A stretch of DNA of 38,503 nt from Candidatus Gastranaerophilales bacterium (GTDB lineage: Bacteria > Cyanobacteriota > Vampirovibrionia > Gastranaerophilales > Gastranaerophilaceae), in assembly GCA_947587615.1 (NCBI GenBank), contig CANPYC010000017.1, positions 1 to 38,503 on the forward strand, written 5' to 3'. A program made the translations under genes and the position numbers. Under the pieces are notes generated by a model. It did no database searches and was not told where the DNA came from. It saw only the letters and a program-made list of their open reading frames with translations. Each line of letters starts with the position of its first letter. Position 1 is the first letter of the stretch. This document shows positions 31,607 through 38,503 of the stretch, piece by piece.

Positions 31607-32572
31607 TTACACCCTTACACGAGGATCGGTAATTTTTAATAATATATCTGCAATTAAATTGCCTAAAATCAGCATAAAAGCACCTATCATAAGACTTGCC
31701 ATAACAAGATTAATATCTGAAGCTAAAACAGCTTCAAGTATCAATTTACCAAGCCCGGGATACTGAAAAACATACTCGGTTAAAGCAGCTCCCGATAACA
31801 ACCCCGCAAATTCAAAACCAAGCATGGTTATTATCGGATTAATAGCATTTCTTAGAGCATGCTTTGTTATAACCTTAAATTTTGTTAATCCTTTAGCATA
31901 GGCAAATTTAACATATTCCTGATTTAATATGTCAAGCAAATTTGCTCTCATTTGCCTCATTATCGAAGAAAGGGATATAGTTGAAAGAACAAAAACAGGT
32001 AGTGCTAAATGATGAATAATATCTAAAATTTTTTGAATTAAATTCATCTCGGGAAAATTAACGCTCTGTAAACCGCCAATCGGAAACCAGCCTGTTTTTT
32101 GCGCAAAGAGCAACATTAAAATTGCAAAGAAAAAAGAAGGAATTGCCATCCCGACGCTTGTTAAAACGGTTAAAATTTTATCAAATAACGAGTCGTAATA
32201 TACTGCGGCAATAATACCTAAAGGCAGAGCAATTATCCAACTTACAAAAATTACGCATATTGATAATAACAAGGTGTTTAAAATTCTTGATTTAATTTTT
32301 GTTGATACTTTGGTATTATCCGTACAATAGCCCATATTTCCGACTATAAAATTTTTTGCCCAAAGCATATATTGAACAATTATCGGTTTATCCAGCCCAA
32401 GCCTTTTTGTTTCTTTTTCAATTGTTTCTTTGCTAATTGCAGGGTTCATCTTAAGTTGAGCCAAAGGGTCAACGGGAGATAAACGTATCAAAAAGAAGCT
32501 GATTAAAGATACGATAAAAAGAATAGGAATGCTGCTTAAAATTCTTTTGAAAATATAAACCCAAGTACTCAT
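31607..32572 (-). CDS. Peptide-type ABC transporter permease, OppB/DppB family
   Basis: 321 residues with six membrane helices. N-terminal YIFKRILSSIPILFIVSLIS and FFLIRLSPVDPLAQLKMNPA are the standard opening with 'P.DP'. LGLDKPIIVQYMLWAKNFIV follows, and the EAA loop reads EYVKFAYAKGLTKFKVITKH-ALRNAINP. The end, FQYPGLGKLILEAVLASDIN with DPRVRV at the terminus, is typical. It forms a translocation pair with the adjacent OppC homologue. The leftward run continues from a TPR gene about 50 bases upstream. Confidence 0.93.
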   Translation of the reverse strand: MSTWVYIFKRILSSIPILFIVSLISFFLIRLSPVDPLAQLKMNPAISKETIEKETKRLGLDKPIIVQYMLWAKNFIVGNMGYCTDNTKVSTKIKSRILNTLLLSICVIFVSWIIALPLGIIAAVYYDSLFDKILTVLTSVGMAIPSFFFAILMLLFAQKTGWFPIGGLQSVNFPEMNLIQKILDIIHHLALPVFVLSTISLSSIMRQMRANLLDILNQEYVKFAYAKGLTKFKVITKHALRNAINPIITMLGFEFAGLLSGAALTEYVFQYPGLGKLILEAVLASDINLVMASLMIGAFMLILGNLIADILLKITDPRVRV

Positions 32573-32621
32573 CTTACTAAAATCCTACAATAAAACAAAC
32601 TTTTTAAAATAGCCCGCTTGA

Positions 32622-34202
32622 TTAATTAAATAAATTATTTAATCTTTCCTGAATATCCTCAGGGTCTATTTCATTTGTTATATTGTTAACATCCATTGAA
32701 GCTTGAAAATATTTAGCAGCTTCAATATTTTCGTTTTTAAGGGCATAACATCTGCCAAGGTTATAGTAAGCAAGTGCATAATTAGGGTTGCACTCAACCG
32801 CTTTTTTAAAGCAGTCAATTGCATTTTGCATTTGTACCAAATCATCAAGATAAATAACACCGAGGTTATTATATGCGATATCATATTTTGAATCAAACTT
32901 AATTGAGAGCTTATATTCTTTTATTGCTTCATCAATATTTCCCATGCCCCAGTATAAATAACCTAAGTTACAGTGTATCTTAGAATTGTCCGGTTCAAGC
33001 TCAAGTGCTCTTCGATATACGATTAGAGCGTTTTTATAATCTTCATTATCATAAAAAGCACTTCCTAAGGAAATATATACATCAATTTCTTTAGGTGTTA
33101 GTGCATTTGCCGCACAATAATTTGCAATTGCACAATCGGTATTCTTTATAACGTTTTGTTGAATATAGCCGAGCGTTTGAGCGACTATACTTGTCCAATC
33201 TGCCTTAGGATTAATTGCAATAGCAGCTTGATAGTGACTTACGGCTTTTTCAACTTCACCCTTCATAAAATAAAGATTAGCTATGTTTGAATGCATAAGA
33301 GCGTTTTGCGGATGAATTTTTACATATTTTTCACTGTATGCAATTGCGTTTTCGTAATCTCCCATTTCTTCATAAGTATTAACCAAACCGCTGTATGCTC
33401 TATAACTTAAAGGTTCAATCCAAAGTGCCATTTTAAATTCAATTATTGCTTCTTCAAGCTTACCCGCCTTAACGTAAACATTGCCGAGAGCCGTATATAA
33501 ATCGGCAAAACCGGGCATTTTATCAATTGCTTCGTTGCAGCAGGCAAATGCTTTTTCAAATTCTCCTTTAGCGGCCAAGCATTCCGCTTGAACCATTACT
33601 GTTATATATTGCAGTCTGTTTGCCTTCTTAAGAGCTTCTTTATCAAAAGGCAGGGTTATAATCGCCATAAAAAGTTCAAAATTACTTAAAAATCTTTGTT
33701 TAAAATTTGTAAAGTATAACATTTTTAACAGCTTTGATTTTGAATAATGCATTCTTGCGCTGTTAAAAAACCTTCCTTTTAAAGCTTTTGTAACGTGGAC
33801 TAAAGCGTCTTGGTATCTGTCTTTTTTCTTTAAACAATTTGAAATCATAAAATGACAATCAGATTTATTGGCATTTTTATCAATTGCAATGTTAAAATAG
33901 TTAATTGCTTTATCAAGCTCACCTTTATAATAAAGAGCTACGCCGATTTTATAGTATATTTGCCCGTTATCGATTAAAATTTCAGCTGCTTTTTGATACT
34001 CTGTTATTGCTTCATCTATATATTGCTTAGCCTGATAAATGTCTAAGTGTCTGTCTAAGTATAAATCTCCCAATCTTATATGAAGATTGGTATCAGAAGG
34101 AGAATTTTGAAGTAAATCTTGACAATATTCGATTGCATGCTGGATATCTCCTTTTTTTGTCAGTTTATCAATTTTCTTTTCAATTTTTTTAATATCTTCC
34201 AA
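32622..34202 (-). CDS. Large cytoplasmic TPR protein
   Basis: 526 residues made almost wholly of tetratricopeptide repeats: I count at least ten units, e.g. GQIYYKIGVALYYKGELDKA, ADLYTALGNVYVKAGKLEEA, ALMHSNIANLYFMKGEVEKA, IDVYISLGSAFYDNEDYKNA and SKIHCNLGYLYWGMGNIDEA. No signal peptide or membrane helix. It is a protein-interaction scaffold; partners are unknown. The start appears to be TTG (34202), with CGGGG 5 bases upstream; no ATG lies near. It follows the PilZ gene by 15 bases, so it may take part in a c-di-GMP-linked process (inference). Confidence 0.85.
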   Translation of the reverse strand: MEDIKKIEKKIDKLTKKGDIQHAIEYCQDLLQNSPSDTNLHIRLGDLYLDRHLDIYQAKQYIDEAITEYQKAAEILIDNGQIYYKIGVALYYKGELDKAINYFNIAIDKNANKSDCHFMISNCLKKKDRYQDALVHVTKALKGRFFNSARMHYSKSKLLKMLYFTNFKQRFLSNFELFMAIITLPFDKEALKKANRLQYITVMVQAECLAAKGEFEKAFACCNEAIDKMPGFADLYTALGNVYVKAGKLEEAIIEFKMALWIEPLSYRAYSGLVNTYEEMGDYENAIAYSEKYVKIHPQNALMHSNIANLYFMKGEVEKAVSHYQAAIAINPKADWTSIVAQTLGYIQQNVIKNTDCAIANYCAANALTPKEIDVYISLGSAFYDNEDYKNALIVYRRALELEPDNSKIHCNLGYLYWGMGNIDEAIKEYKLSIKFDSKYDIAYNNLGVIYLDDLVQMQNAIDCFKKAVECNPNYALAYYNLGRCYALKNENIEAAKYFQASMDVNNITNEIDPEDIQERLNNLFN

Positions 34203-34217
34203 AATAACCCCGAGTCT

Positions 34218-34802
34218 TTAACTTTGTGCCATTAATCTAAATACATGTTTTACGATTTTATCTTCGTCGTTTTGTGCTAAGTTAATATATTTAGCAACAT
34301 AAACGTTATTTTCCGCTTTTATAATTCTAGCTTGAGTAAATATATCTTTTTCAAAATCTTTTTCAAAGAGTTGAATATTTATAATTTCGTTAATATTAAG
34401 CTTAACATCACTAAACAAAAATGCAACTCCACCTGCTGATATATTTTTTGAAACAACCTGATAAATTTTATCATTAACGCTTATATTAAAATTAAATTCG
34501 CTAACTACTCTTGCATGCTGCCTTTTTTGTTCAACGGAAACAGAAGCGGAATTTTCAACAATAATTGTATTATTTTTTGAATTTAGCTCAGATATAACAA
34601 GTGATATCATTCTTTTAAGCCCTAAGTGGGTATCAACGATTATATCAAGTTCATCCAGCTCCTTAATGTTTTTTGCTTCTTCAAGCGAGTTATCTGAAAT
34701 TAATATTTTAACCCTATCTGAAATATATGCTAAAACAATACCGTCTAAAACAGCATTTTTGAATTTGATTTTAAGCGCCTGATTATTTCTTATTTCTTCC
34801 AT
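34218..34802 (-). CDS. PilZ-domain cyclic-di-GMP receptor protein
   Basis: 194 residues. An N-terminal YcgR-like beta domain (1-88) precedes a PilZ domain (about 92-190). The c-di-GMP-binding signature is complete: RxxxR as R94-QHA-R98 and the N-x-S-x-x-G motif as NISAGG (120-125), followed by VAFLF. It should respond to cyclic di-GMP and act on motility, surface polysaccharide or a partner protein. The start has no Shine-Dalgarno sequence but a -10 box ends 6 bases before ATGG, so it is likely leaderless and begins a new transcript inside the leftward run. Confidence 0.9.
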   Translation of the reverse strand: MEEIRNNQALKIKFKNAVLDGIVLAYISDRVKILISDNSLEEAKNIKELDELDIIVDTHLGLKRMISLVISELNSKNNTIIVENSASVSVEQKRQHARVVSEFNFNISVNDKIYQVVSKNISAGGVAFLFSDVKLNINEIINIQLFEKDFEKDIFTQARIIKAENNVYVAKYINLAQNDEDKIVKHVFRLMAQS

Positions 34803-34808
34803 AAACCG

Positions 34809-34814
34809 ATTTTA
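34809..34814 (-). promoter_or_regulatory. -10 box of a leaderless promoter before the PilZ gene
   Basis: On the minus strand TAAAAT (34809-34814) ends 6 bases before ATGG. The base 17 positions upstream starts TTGCGT, a poor -35. It fits the arrangement seen at four other genes in the window. Confidence 0.4.
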
Positions 34815-34845
34815 AATTATTTTTTCAATTTACGCAAATTATTTA

Positions 34846-35391
34846 CTAAATTTCGCTCATAATCATATCGCATTTATAGTCAAAACTGTCTTGAATAAAT
34901 TTATCGGTTATAAATTTGCTTTGTAAAACCAAAATTTTCTTAGCTTTAATATTATTTTTTGAAAAAAATCTGTCATAAAAGCCTTTACCGTAACCCAGTC
35001 TGTAATTTTGAGAGTTGGCAATAAGCGTTGGTATATAGATTACATCTAAAATATCAGGGTTAATTTTTTCACCCTTTGGCTCCATAATTCCAAATTTGCC
35101 TAAATGTAAATCATTAACCGACTCGACAAGGCAAAACTCAAGCTCTTGATTGTTACATCTCGGAAAATAAAATAACTTATCTTTAAAATTAAGCAATTTT
35201 AAAAGGCTTATTTCTCCTCTAATAGGGTAATATAAACCAATATGAGAAGATGAGATAAACTCTTTTGAATTGATAATTTTATTTGTAATTAAATCTGAAT
35301 AAGTATTTATAAGCCCTTGAGCTAAATCTTTTTTTCTTTTTTCAAGCGCTGTTTTTCTTAATTCTTCTTTGGTTTTAATAAGTAATGTCAT
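34846..35391 (-). CDS. 5-formyltetrahydrofolate cyclo-ligase (5,10-methenyl-THF synthetase)
   Basis: Uses ATP to convert 5-formyl-THF to 5,10-methenyl-THF. 181 residues with the family order: N-terminal KEELRKTALEKRKK (basic ATP-contact helix), SHIGLYYPIRGEISLLKLL, LYYPIRGE for substrate, FGIMEPKGEKINPDILDVIY, IPTLIANSQNYRLGYGKGFY-DRF with the conserved G-x-G-K-G-x-Y-D motif, and the closing CDMIMSE. It lies 11 bases downstream of the HIT gene. No clear ribosome site, so translation may be coupled to the upstream gene. Confidence 0.93.
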   Translation of the reverse strand: MTLLIKTKEELRKTALEKRKKDLAQGLINTYSDLITNKIINSKEFISSSHIGLYYPIRGEISLLKLLNFKDKLFYFPRCNNQELEFCLVESVNDLHLGKFGIMEPKGEKINPDILDVIYIPTLIANSQNYRLGYGKGFYDRFFSKNNIKAKKILVLQSKFITDKFIQDSFDYKCDMIMSEI

Positions 35392-35402
35392 AGTAATTTT
35401 GT

Positions 35403-35711
35403 TTAATCCGATAAGATGTGTATATGAAGATGTTCAACAACTTGACCCGCATCTTTTCCCGTATTTATTAAAGTCTTAAAATGTGTAATATTTTCCTGTT
35501 TGTTAATTTTTGTAATGGCTTCAAACATTTTTTTAATTAAAGTAAAATCTTTAACTTCGTTTAAAGACTTAATATGTTCTTTTGGTATTACAAGAATATG
35601 CTTTTTTGCTTTCGGGTTAATGTCGTTAATTGCAAAGCATGTTTCATCTTCATAAACGAATTCTGAAGGGATTTGCTTGTTTAATATTTTACAAAAAATA
35701 CAATCGTCCAT
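35403..35711 (-). CDS. HIT family (HINT-like) nucleotide hydrolase
   Basis: 102 residues. It has the zinc-ligand pair CIFC (4-7), the FAINDINPKAKKHILVIPKE strand block, GKDAGQVVEHLHIHIL with the histidine triad H94-x-H96-x-H98, and the usual N-terminal KILNKQIPSEFVYED. Such proteins hydrolyse purine nucleoside phosphoramidates or related AMP conjugates. It ends two residues after the triad, about ten residues shorter than most HINT proteins, so the C-terminal loop that shapes substrate choice is missing. A GAGGAG site gives a firm start. It is the most upstream gene of the leftward run. Confidence 0.92.
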   Translation of the reverse strand: MDDCIFCKILNKQIPSEFVYEDETCFAINDINPKAKKHILVIPKEHIKSLNEVKDFTLIKKMFEAITKINKQENITHFKTLINTGKDAGQVVEHLHIHILSD

Positions 35712-35788
35712 AATTTCTCCTCACTAATTTAGCGTAAAATTTAACAATTAAATTATAATTTAAAAATATTAAAATTTTAATCAATTAT

Positions 35789-35816
35789 TTTACAACCCAA
35801 AAAAACGTATTATAAT
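35789..35816 (+). promoter_or_regulatory. sigma70 promoter of the secreted 372-residue protein gene
   Basis: TTTACA (35789-35794), 16-base spacer, perfect TATAAT (35811-35816), then TTTACT and ATGG. The start codon has no Shine-Dalgarno sequence, so the transcript should be leaderless. Confidence 0.65.
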
Positions 35817-35822
35817 TTTACT

Positions 35823-36941
35823 ATGGGGATTAATTTCAAAAAAATTTTATCAATATTATTGTTTTTGTCATTCATAAATGTTCAACTTGCTCTTTGTGAA
35901 CCAATTTCAGGGCATGTTCAAATGGATGATAAGCTTGAGCAAACGCTTGATAAGGAACTTTTTACGGGTGAAATTGAAAAACTTGATTCCGATGATGTTA
36001 TTACTCTCAGCGTTTCACAAGTTTTAAGCTCAGGCTATACAATTGAAGGTGATGAATTTTTTGCTGAAGTAACATCTGACGTTGAATCGACTAAAGGAGT
36101 GATTATCCCTGTCGGTACAATTGTACACGGCACCGTGCAATATATAGGCGAAGCTAAAAATATGGGCAGGGACGGTTATGTAAATGTTGCTTTTGATTAT
36201 ATGGTTACACCTGACGGCAGAGAAATTCCCATACAAGCAACTCTTACAACAAAAGACACTCCAATAAAAGGTGCAGCTAAGACAATAGCTCATCATGCGG
36301 GCTATACAATTATAGGCGGGCTTGCAGGCGGTTTTTTGGCTTTAAATACCCTAGGGCTTGGCGCCGCAGTTGCTTCTAACGGTTATACAATTGCGGGAGG
36401 TGCTGCAATCGGCGGTGTTGTTGGGTTAACTGCGGCAATTGTTACAAAAGGCGACGGTTTTATGATAAAACCCGGGGACGAGCTTAAAATTAAGGTTTCA
36501 TCAAGTATTGATATGCCCGTATTTTCTCCAAACGCATTTCGAGAAGAAGAGCTTCTGCTTGAAGGTCTGAAGGTTAGAATAAACTCGGTTAATCTCGAAA
36601 AAGACCCTTTTGGAACTGAAAATACAATTGTTCTTTCGTTAGGGATAGATAATTACACGGATTATTATTTTTCAACTTTTGATATTGCGCTTGTTTCAAA
36701 TACAAATCAGGTTTTTTTTCCAAGCCCCTTTGGTGATACATCTCTTTGGTTTAAAACAATTGCTCCGGGGGATAGAGTTGCAGGCAAACTTTCTTTCAGT
36801 GTAACAGATAAAAAAGCTCATCATTGGCTTGTTTTTTATGACCGTAAAACAAAAAAACCTCTTGCAAAATTTTCAATTGATAATGCTAAATCAGATTTAA
36901 AACAATTGGCTAAAGCTAAAGAAAAGAAAAAAAAGAAATAG
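35823..36941 (+). CDS. Exported hypothetical protein with glycine-zipper and C-terminal beta domain
   Basis: 372 residues. A signal peptide (FKKILSILLFLSFINVQLAL, then C-E at 26-27) is followed by a strand-rich N-domain with repeated VGTIVHGTV-like turns (IIPVGTIVHGTVQYIGEAKN), a glycine-rich zipper segment (AGYTIIGGLAGGFLALNTLG, then IAGGAAIGGVVGLTAAIV), MIKPGDELKIKV, and a C-terminal beta domain (residues 240-350; VVLSLGIDNYTDYYFSTFD style) ending in a poly-Lys tail. The signal-linked Cys could be a lipid site but the -3 residue is Ala. The middle recalls TrbI/VirB10-type 'PxGTxIxG' domains, without other secretion genes nearby. No function is assigned. Confidence 0.75.
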   Translation: MGINFKKILSILLFLSFINVQLALCEPISGHVQMDDKLEQTLDKELFTGEIEKLDSDDVITLSVSQVLSSGYTIEGDEFFAEVTSDVESTKGVIIPVGTIVHGTVQYIGEAKNMGRDGYVNVAFDYMVTPDGREIPIQATLTTKDTPIKGAAKTIAHHAGYTIIGGLAGGFLALNTLGLGAAVASNGYTIAGGAAIGGVVGLTAAIVTKGDGFMIKPGDELKIKVSSSIDMPVFSPNAFREEELLLEGLKVRINSVNLEKDPFGTENTIVLSLGIDNYTDYYFSTFDIALVSNTNQVFFPSPFGDTSLWFKTIAPGDRVAGKLSFSVTDKKAHHWLVFYDRKTKKPLAKFSIDNAKSDLKQLAKAKEKKKKK

Positions 36942-36974
36942 CAATTCTTTTCTAAAAATTGTTTTTATATATAT

Positions 36975-38048
36975 ATGATAAACACCGGTTTAAATAGCGC
37001 ACTAAACGAAAATAAAAATTTTTATCAAAATGTATCGGATAAAAATAATAATGCTGCGCCCCTGAATAAAATAAATAAAACCGGTTTTTACACACCTTCA
37101 AATAACGATACTTTTTATTATAACGACCCTAAAAAAGAAAAAAGAAAAAAGATTTTTAAATATTCAACTCTTATAACAACAGCCATTGTTGGAGTTGCGG
37201 CACTTTTTAAAGTAGGACAAAGTAAACACATAAGCGAAATTTTGAAAAATTTAACAAGCGGTATTCAACAAAAAAGTGAACAACAATCAAAAGCAATAGC
37301 TAATATTATGTCAAATACAATTAATATTAAAGATGATCTTTGGGATAAATTTGCAAAAAAATTAAAAAAATGTCATATAGGTATTGTTGATAGAATTGGC
37401 AATTGGATTACAAACGTCTATAAAGCCGGAATAAGCAATTCTCTGGGTAAAAAGTATGATAAGATGAGAGAAAAACTTGTTACTTTAGGGTATAGCGATA
37501 TTGATGATTTTAAAACATGGTTCGATAAAACTAACGCTGATATGTTTGAAAGTTTACACAAAGAAGGAGAAAAAGTTACCGATAATCTCTTTAATAAAGA
37601 CATATTTAAAAGAGTTACTTCTTCAAACATAGCTGACGGCAAACTGAAAGATGTTTATTCAAAACAAACAATCAGGGCACCCGAAGGCGCAAGCGAAGAG
37701 TTAAATAAAACACTTAAAGAATTTAATTCGCTAAAATCAACCATGCTTGCAAAAATGCGTGATATTAACTGCGGAAGTGCTCCGACTGATTTACTTACAA
37801 TAATTATGTCAACACTCGGACTTGGTGTTGCAACAGCAACGGCAGATAATAAAGAAGAGCGAAAATCAATCGTTGTTAATTTGGGTATACCGCTTATTGC
37901 GACACTTGCAAGTACAACTTACGGTACAATTAAATGCTTTAGCGGGGCAAAATCTTTAATATTCGGTCTGGCGCTCGGGCAGGTTGCAAAGATTGGCGCA
38001 AAAACAATTGATAATACGCTAAAGAAAAAAGATAATCAAACAATATAA
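36975..38048 (+). CDS. Hypothetical protein with membrane segments (lineage-specific type)
   Basis: 357 residues. A Asn/Lys-rich disordered N-terminus (1-60) leads to a hydrophobic helix (YSTLITTAIVGVAALF, 62-77), a long charged helical region (80-270) with Trp/Lys patches (LWDKFAKKLKKCHIGIV), then a hydrophobic C-third with two likely membrane helices (LTIIMSTLGLGVATATAD, NLGIPLIATLASTTYGTI and SLIFGLALGQVAKIGAKTI). The start opens from a TATATA run with no ribosome site. I recognise no family. It follows the exported protein by 33 bases on the same strand, and a hairpin terminator follows its stop. Confidence 0.6.
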   Translation: MINTGLNSALNENKNFYQNVSDKNNNAAPLNKINKTGFYTPSNNDTFYYNDPKKEKRKKIFKYSTLITTAIVGVAALFKVGQSKHISEILKNLTSGIQQKSEQQSKAIANIMSNTINIKDDLWDKFAKKLKKCHIGIVDRIGNWITNVYKAGISNSLGKKYDKMREKLVTLGYSDIDDFKTWFDKTNADMFESLHKEGEKVTDNLFNKDIFKRVTSSNIADGKLKDVYSKQTIRAPEGASEELNKTLKEFNSLKSTMLAKMRDINCGSAPTDLLTIIMSTLGLGVATATADNKEERKSIVVNLGIPLIATLASTTYGTIKCFSGAKSLIFGLALGQVAKIGAKTIDNTLKKKDNQTI

Positions 38049-38050
38049 AA

Positions 38051-38076
38051 AGCTCTGAACGTTATTGTTCAGAGCT
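38051..38076. terminator. Terminator hairpin, strongest for the ferredoxin gene
   Basis: A perfect 10-bp stem, AGCTCTGAAC (38051-38060) and GTTCAGAGCT (38067-38076), with a 6-base loop. On the minus strand it is followed by TTTTTAT, so it ends the ferredoxin transcript. On the plus strand the following ATATTG gives only weak support for the 357-residue protein gene. Confidence 0.8.
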
Positions 38077-38095
38077 ATATTGTAGTATAAAAATA

Positions 38096-38275
38096 TTATT
38101 CGGAAATTGATATAACGCTAACAGGACATGCGTCAGCAGCGTCTTTTACGCAGTCTTCATTACCGCTTACTTTGGATTGATTAACCGTGCAAACATCTTC
38201 TACTTTAAATACGTCAGAGCAGTAAGATTCGCAAGCGCCGCAGCCAATGCAGCCATCTTCTATGGTAACTTTCAT
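38096..38275 (-). CDS. Ferredoxin with one [4Fe-4S] cluster (monocluster, 59 residues)
   Basis: 59 residues, electron carrier in the cytoplasm. Cluster ligands: C9-x2-C12-x2-C15 and C50 followed by Pro (ACPVSVISIS). Two further cysteines, C19 and C42, stand where the Thermotoga maritima ferredoxin has its disulfide (C20-C43), so a similar crosslink is likely. The start ATG (38273-38275) has AAAAGGAG upstream. This fits a strict anaerobe, where such ferredoxins serve PFOR and hydrogenase. It is a single gene transcribed leftwards into a strong terminator. Confidence 0.93.
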   Translation of the reverse strand: MKVTIEDGCIGCGACESYCSDVFKVEDVCTVNQSKVSGNEDCVKDAADACPVSVISISE

Positions 38276-38380
38276 ATTAATCTCCTTTTACAAAGTGCTA
38301 CGCTGTATTATATATAAAAATTCGTTTTTTTTCAAGTGTGTAATGTTATTTTACTGAATATGTCTTATTTTAAGTGAGAT

Positions 38381-38402
38381 GGCAGACTAAAGTCTGCCCT
38401 AC
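38381..38402 (-). repeat. REP-like palindrome unit 1 (minus orientation)
   Basis: Read on the minus strand: GTAG-GGCAGACT-TT-AGTCTGCC. An 8-bp perfect stem with a two-base loop after a 5' GTAG foot, the arrangement known from REP/RAYT elements. It pairs with a sister unit 29 bases away in the opposite orientation. Confidence 0.65.
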
Positions 38403-38431
38403 TTTCTTCATTAACATTGTTTAGTTGAGCC

Positions 38432-38453
38432 GTAGGGTGGACTTCAGTCCACC
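38432..38453 (+). repeat. REP-like palindrome unit 2 (plus orientation)
   Basis: GTAG-GGTGGACT-TC-AGTCCACC: 17 of 22 bases equal unit 1, and the stem differences are compensatory (C-G to T-A, A-T to G-C). No gene overlaps it. The gap 38276-38503 otherwise holds nothing I can call. Confidence 0.65.
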
Positions 38454-38503
38454 GTTTTATTATGGTAATCTTGCTAAATATGTACTGTGTCAATCGTAAT
38501 GGT

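Noticed and set aside
1-38503. CRISPR arrays, rRNA or tRNA genes, IS elements
   Set aside because: I saw no regular repeat-spacer array, rRNA-like block, tRNA cloverleaf or transposase ORF on either strand.

Overview
The window is AT-rich bacterial chromosome carrying a complete-looking integrated ssDNA phage. Housekeeping genes (murA, yidC, mnmE, infB-rbfA-truB, gpmI, lgt, nadB/nadC), a fermentative Rex/AdhE pair, a 4Fe-4S ferredoxin, PilZ and GerMN proteins, many TPR proteins, and no respiratory or photosynthetic genes suggest an anaerobic, probably gut-associated bacterium. My best guess is Gastranaerophilales ('Melainabacteria', non-photosynthetic relatives of cyanobacteria). This is inferred from gene content and style, not from a database match.

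Layout. 1-4414: 5' part of murA (-), yidC (-), mnmE (+) and an FAD oxidoreductase (-). 4572-10225: a gokushovirus-type (Microviridae) prophage bounded by a 19-bp direct repeat. The left copy lies in a full dif-like XerC/XerD site and the right copy keeps only the XerD half. Phage order is VP5-like, VP3 scaffold (broken by one in-frame TAA), VP1 capsid, VP2 pilot, four small ORFs ending in a VP8-like basic peptide, VP4 rolling-circle Rep, then a small ORF that runs through the right repeat. A 40-codon membrane-peptide ORF lies on the opposite strand after VP2, and two dense hairpin clusters lie between genes. 10431-11672: orphan NarL-type response regulator and a rhodanese-like protein behind three direct repeats. 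11915-15239: rex and adhE (-). 15385-17705: a duplicated small protein, a lone OLD-like TOPRIM protein and a degenerate SDR protein (+). 17702-20162: nadC and nadB (-). 20287-24124: gpmI, lgt, a TPR lipoprotein candidate and a GT11-like protein. 24132-35711: a leftward run of twelve genes (HIT, MTHFS, PilZ, TPR, OppB, OppC, MgtC, TPR, infB, rbfA, truB, GerMN). 35823-38503: two lineage-type hypothetical proteins, a 59-residue ferredoxin and an inverted pair of REP-like palindromes.

How it fits together. A dif site implies that the chromosome terminus lies here and that the phage uses the host XerC/XerD recombinases instead of its own integrase; no integrase gene is visible. The broken scaffold gene suggests that this copy is decaying or depends on suppression. 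Outside the phage, several host genes without a Shine-Dalgarno sequence have a sigma70 -10 box ending 6-7 bases before ATGG, so leaderless transcription seems common in this genome.
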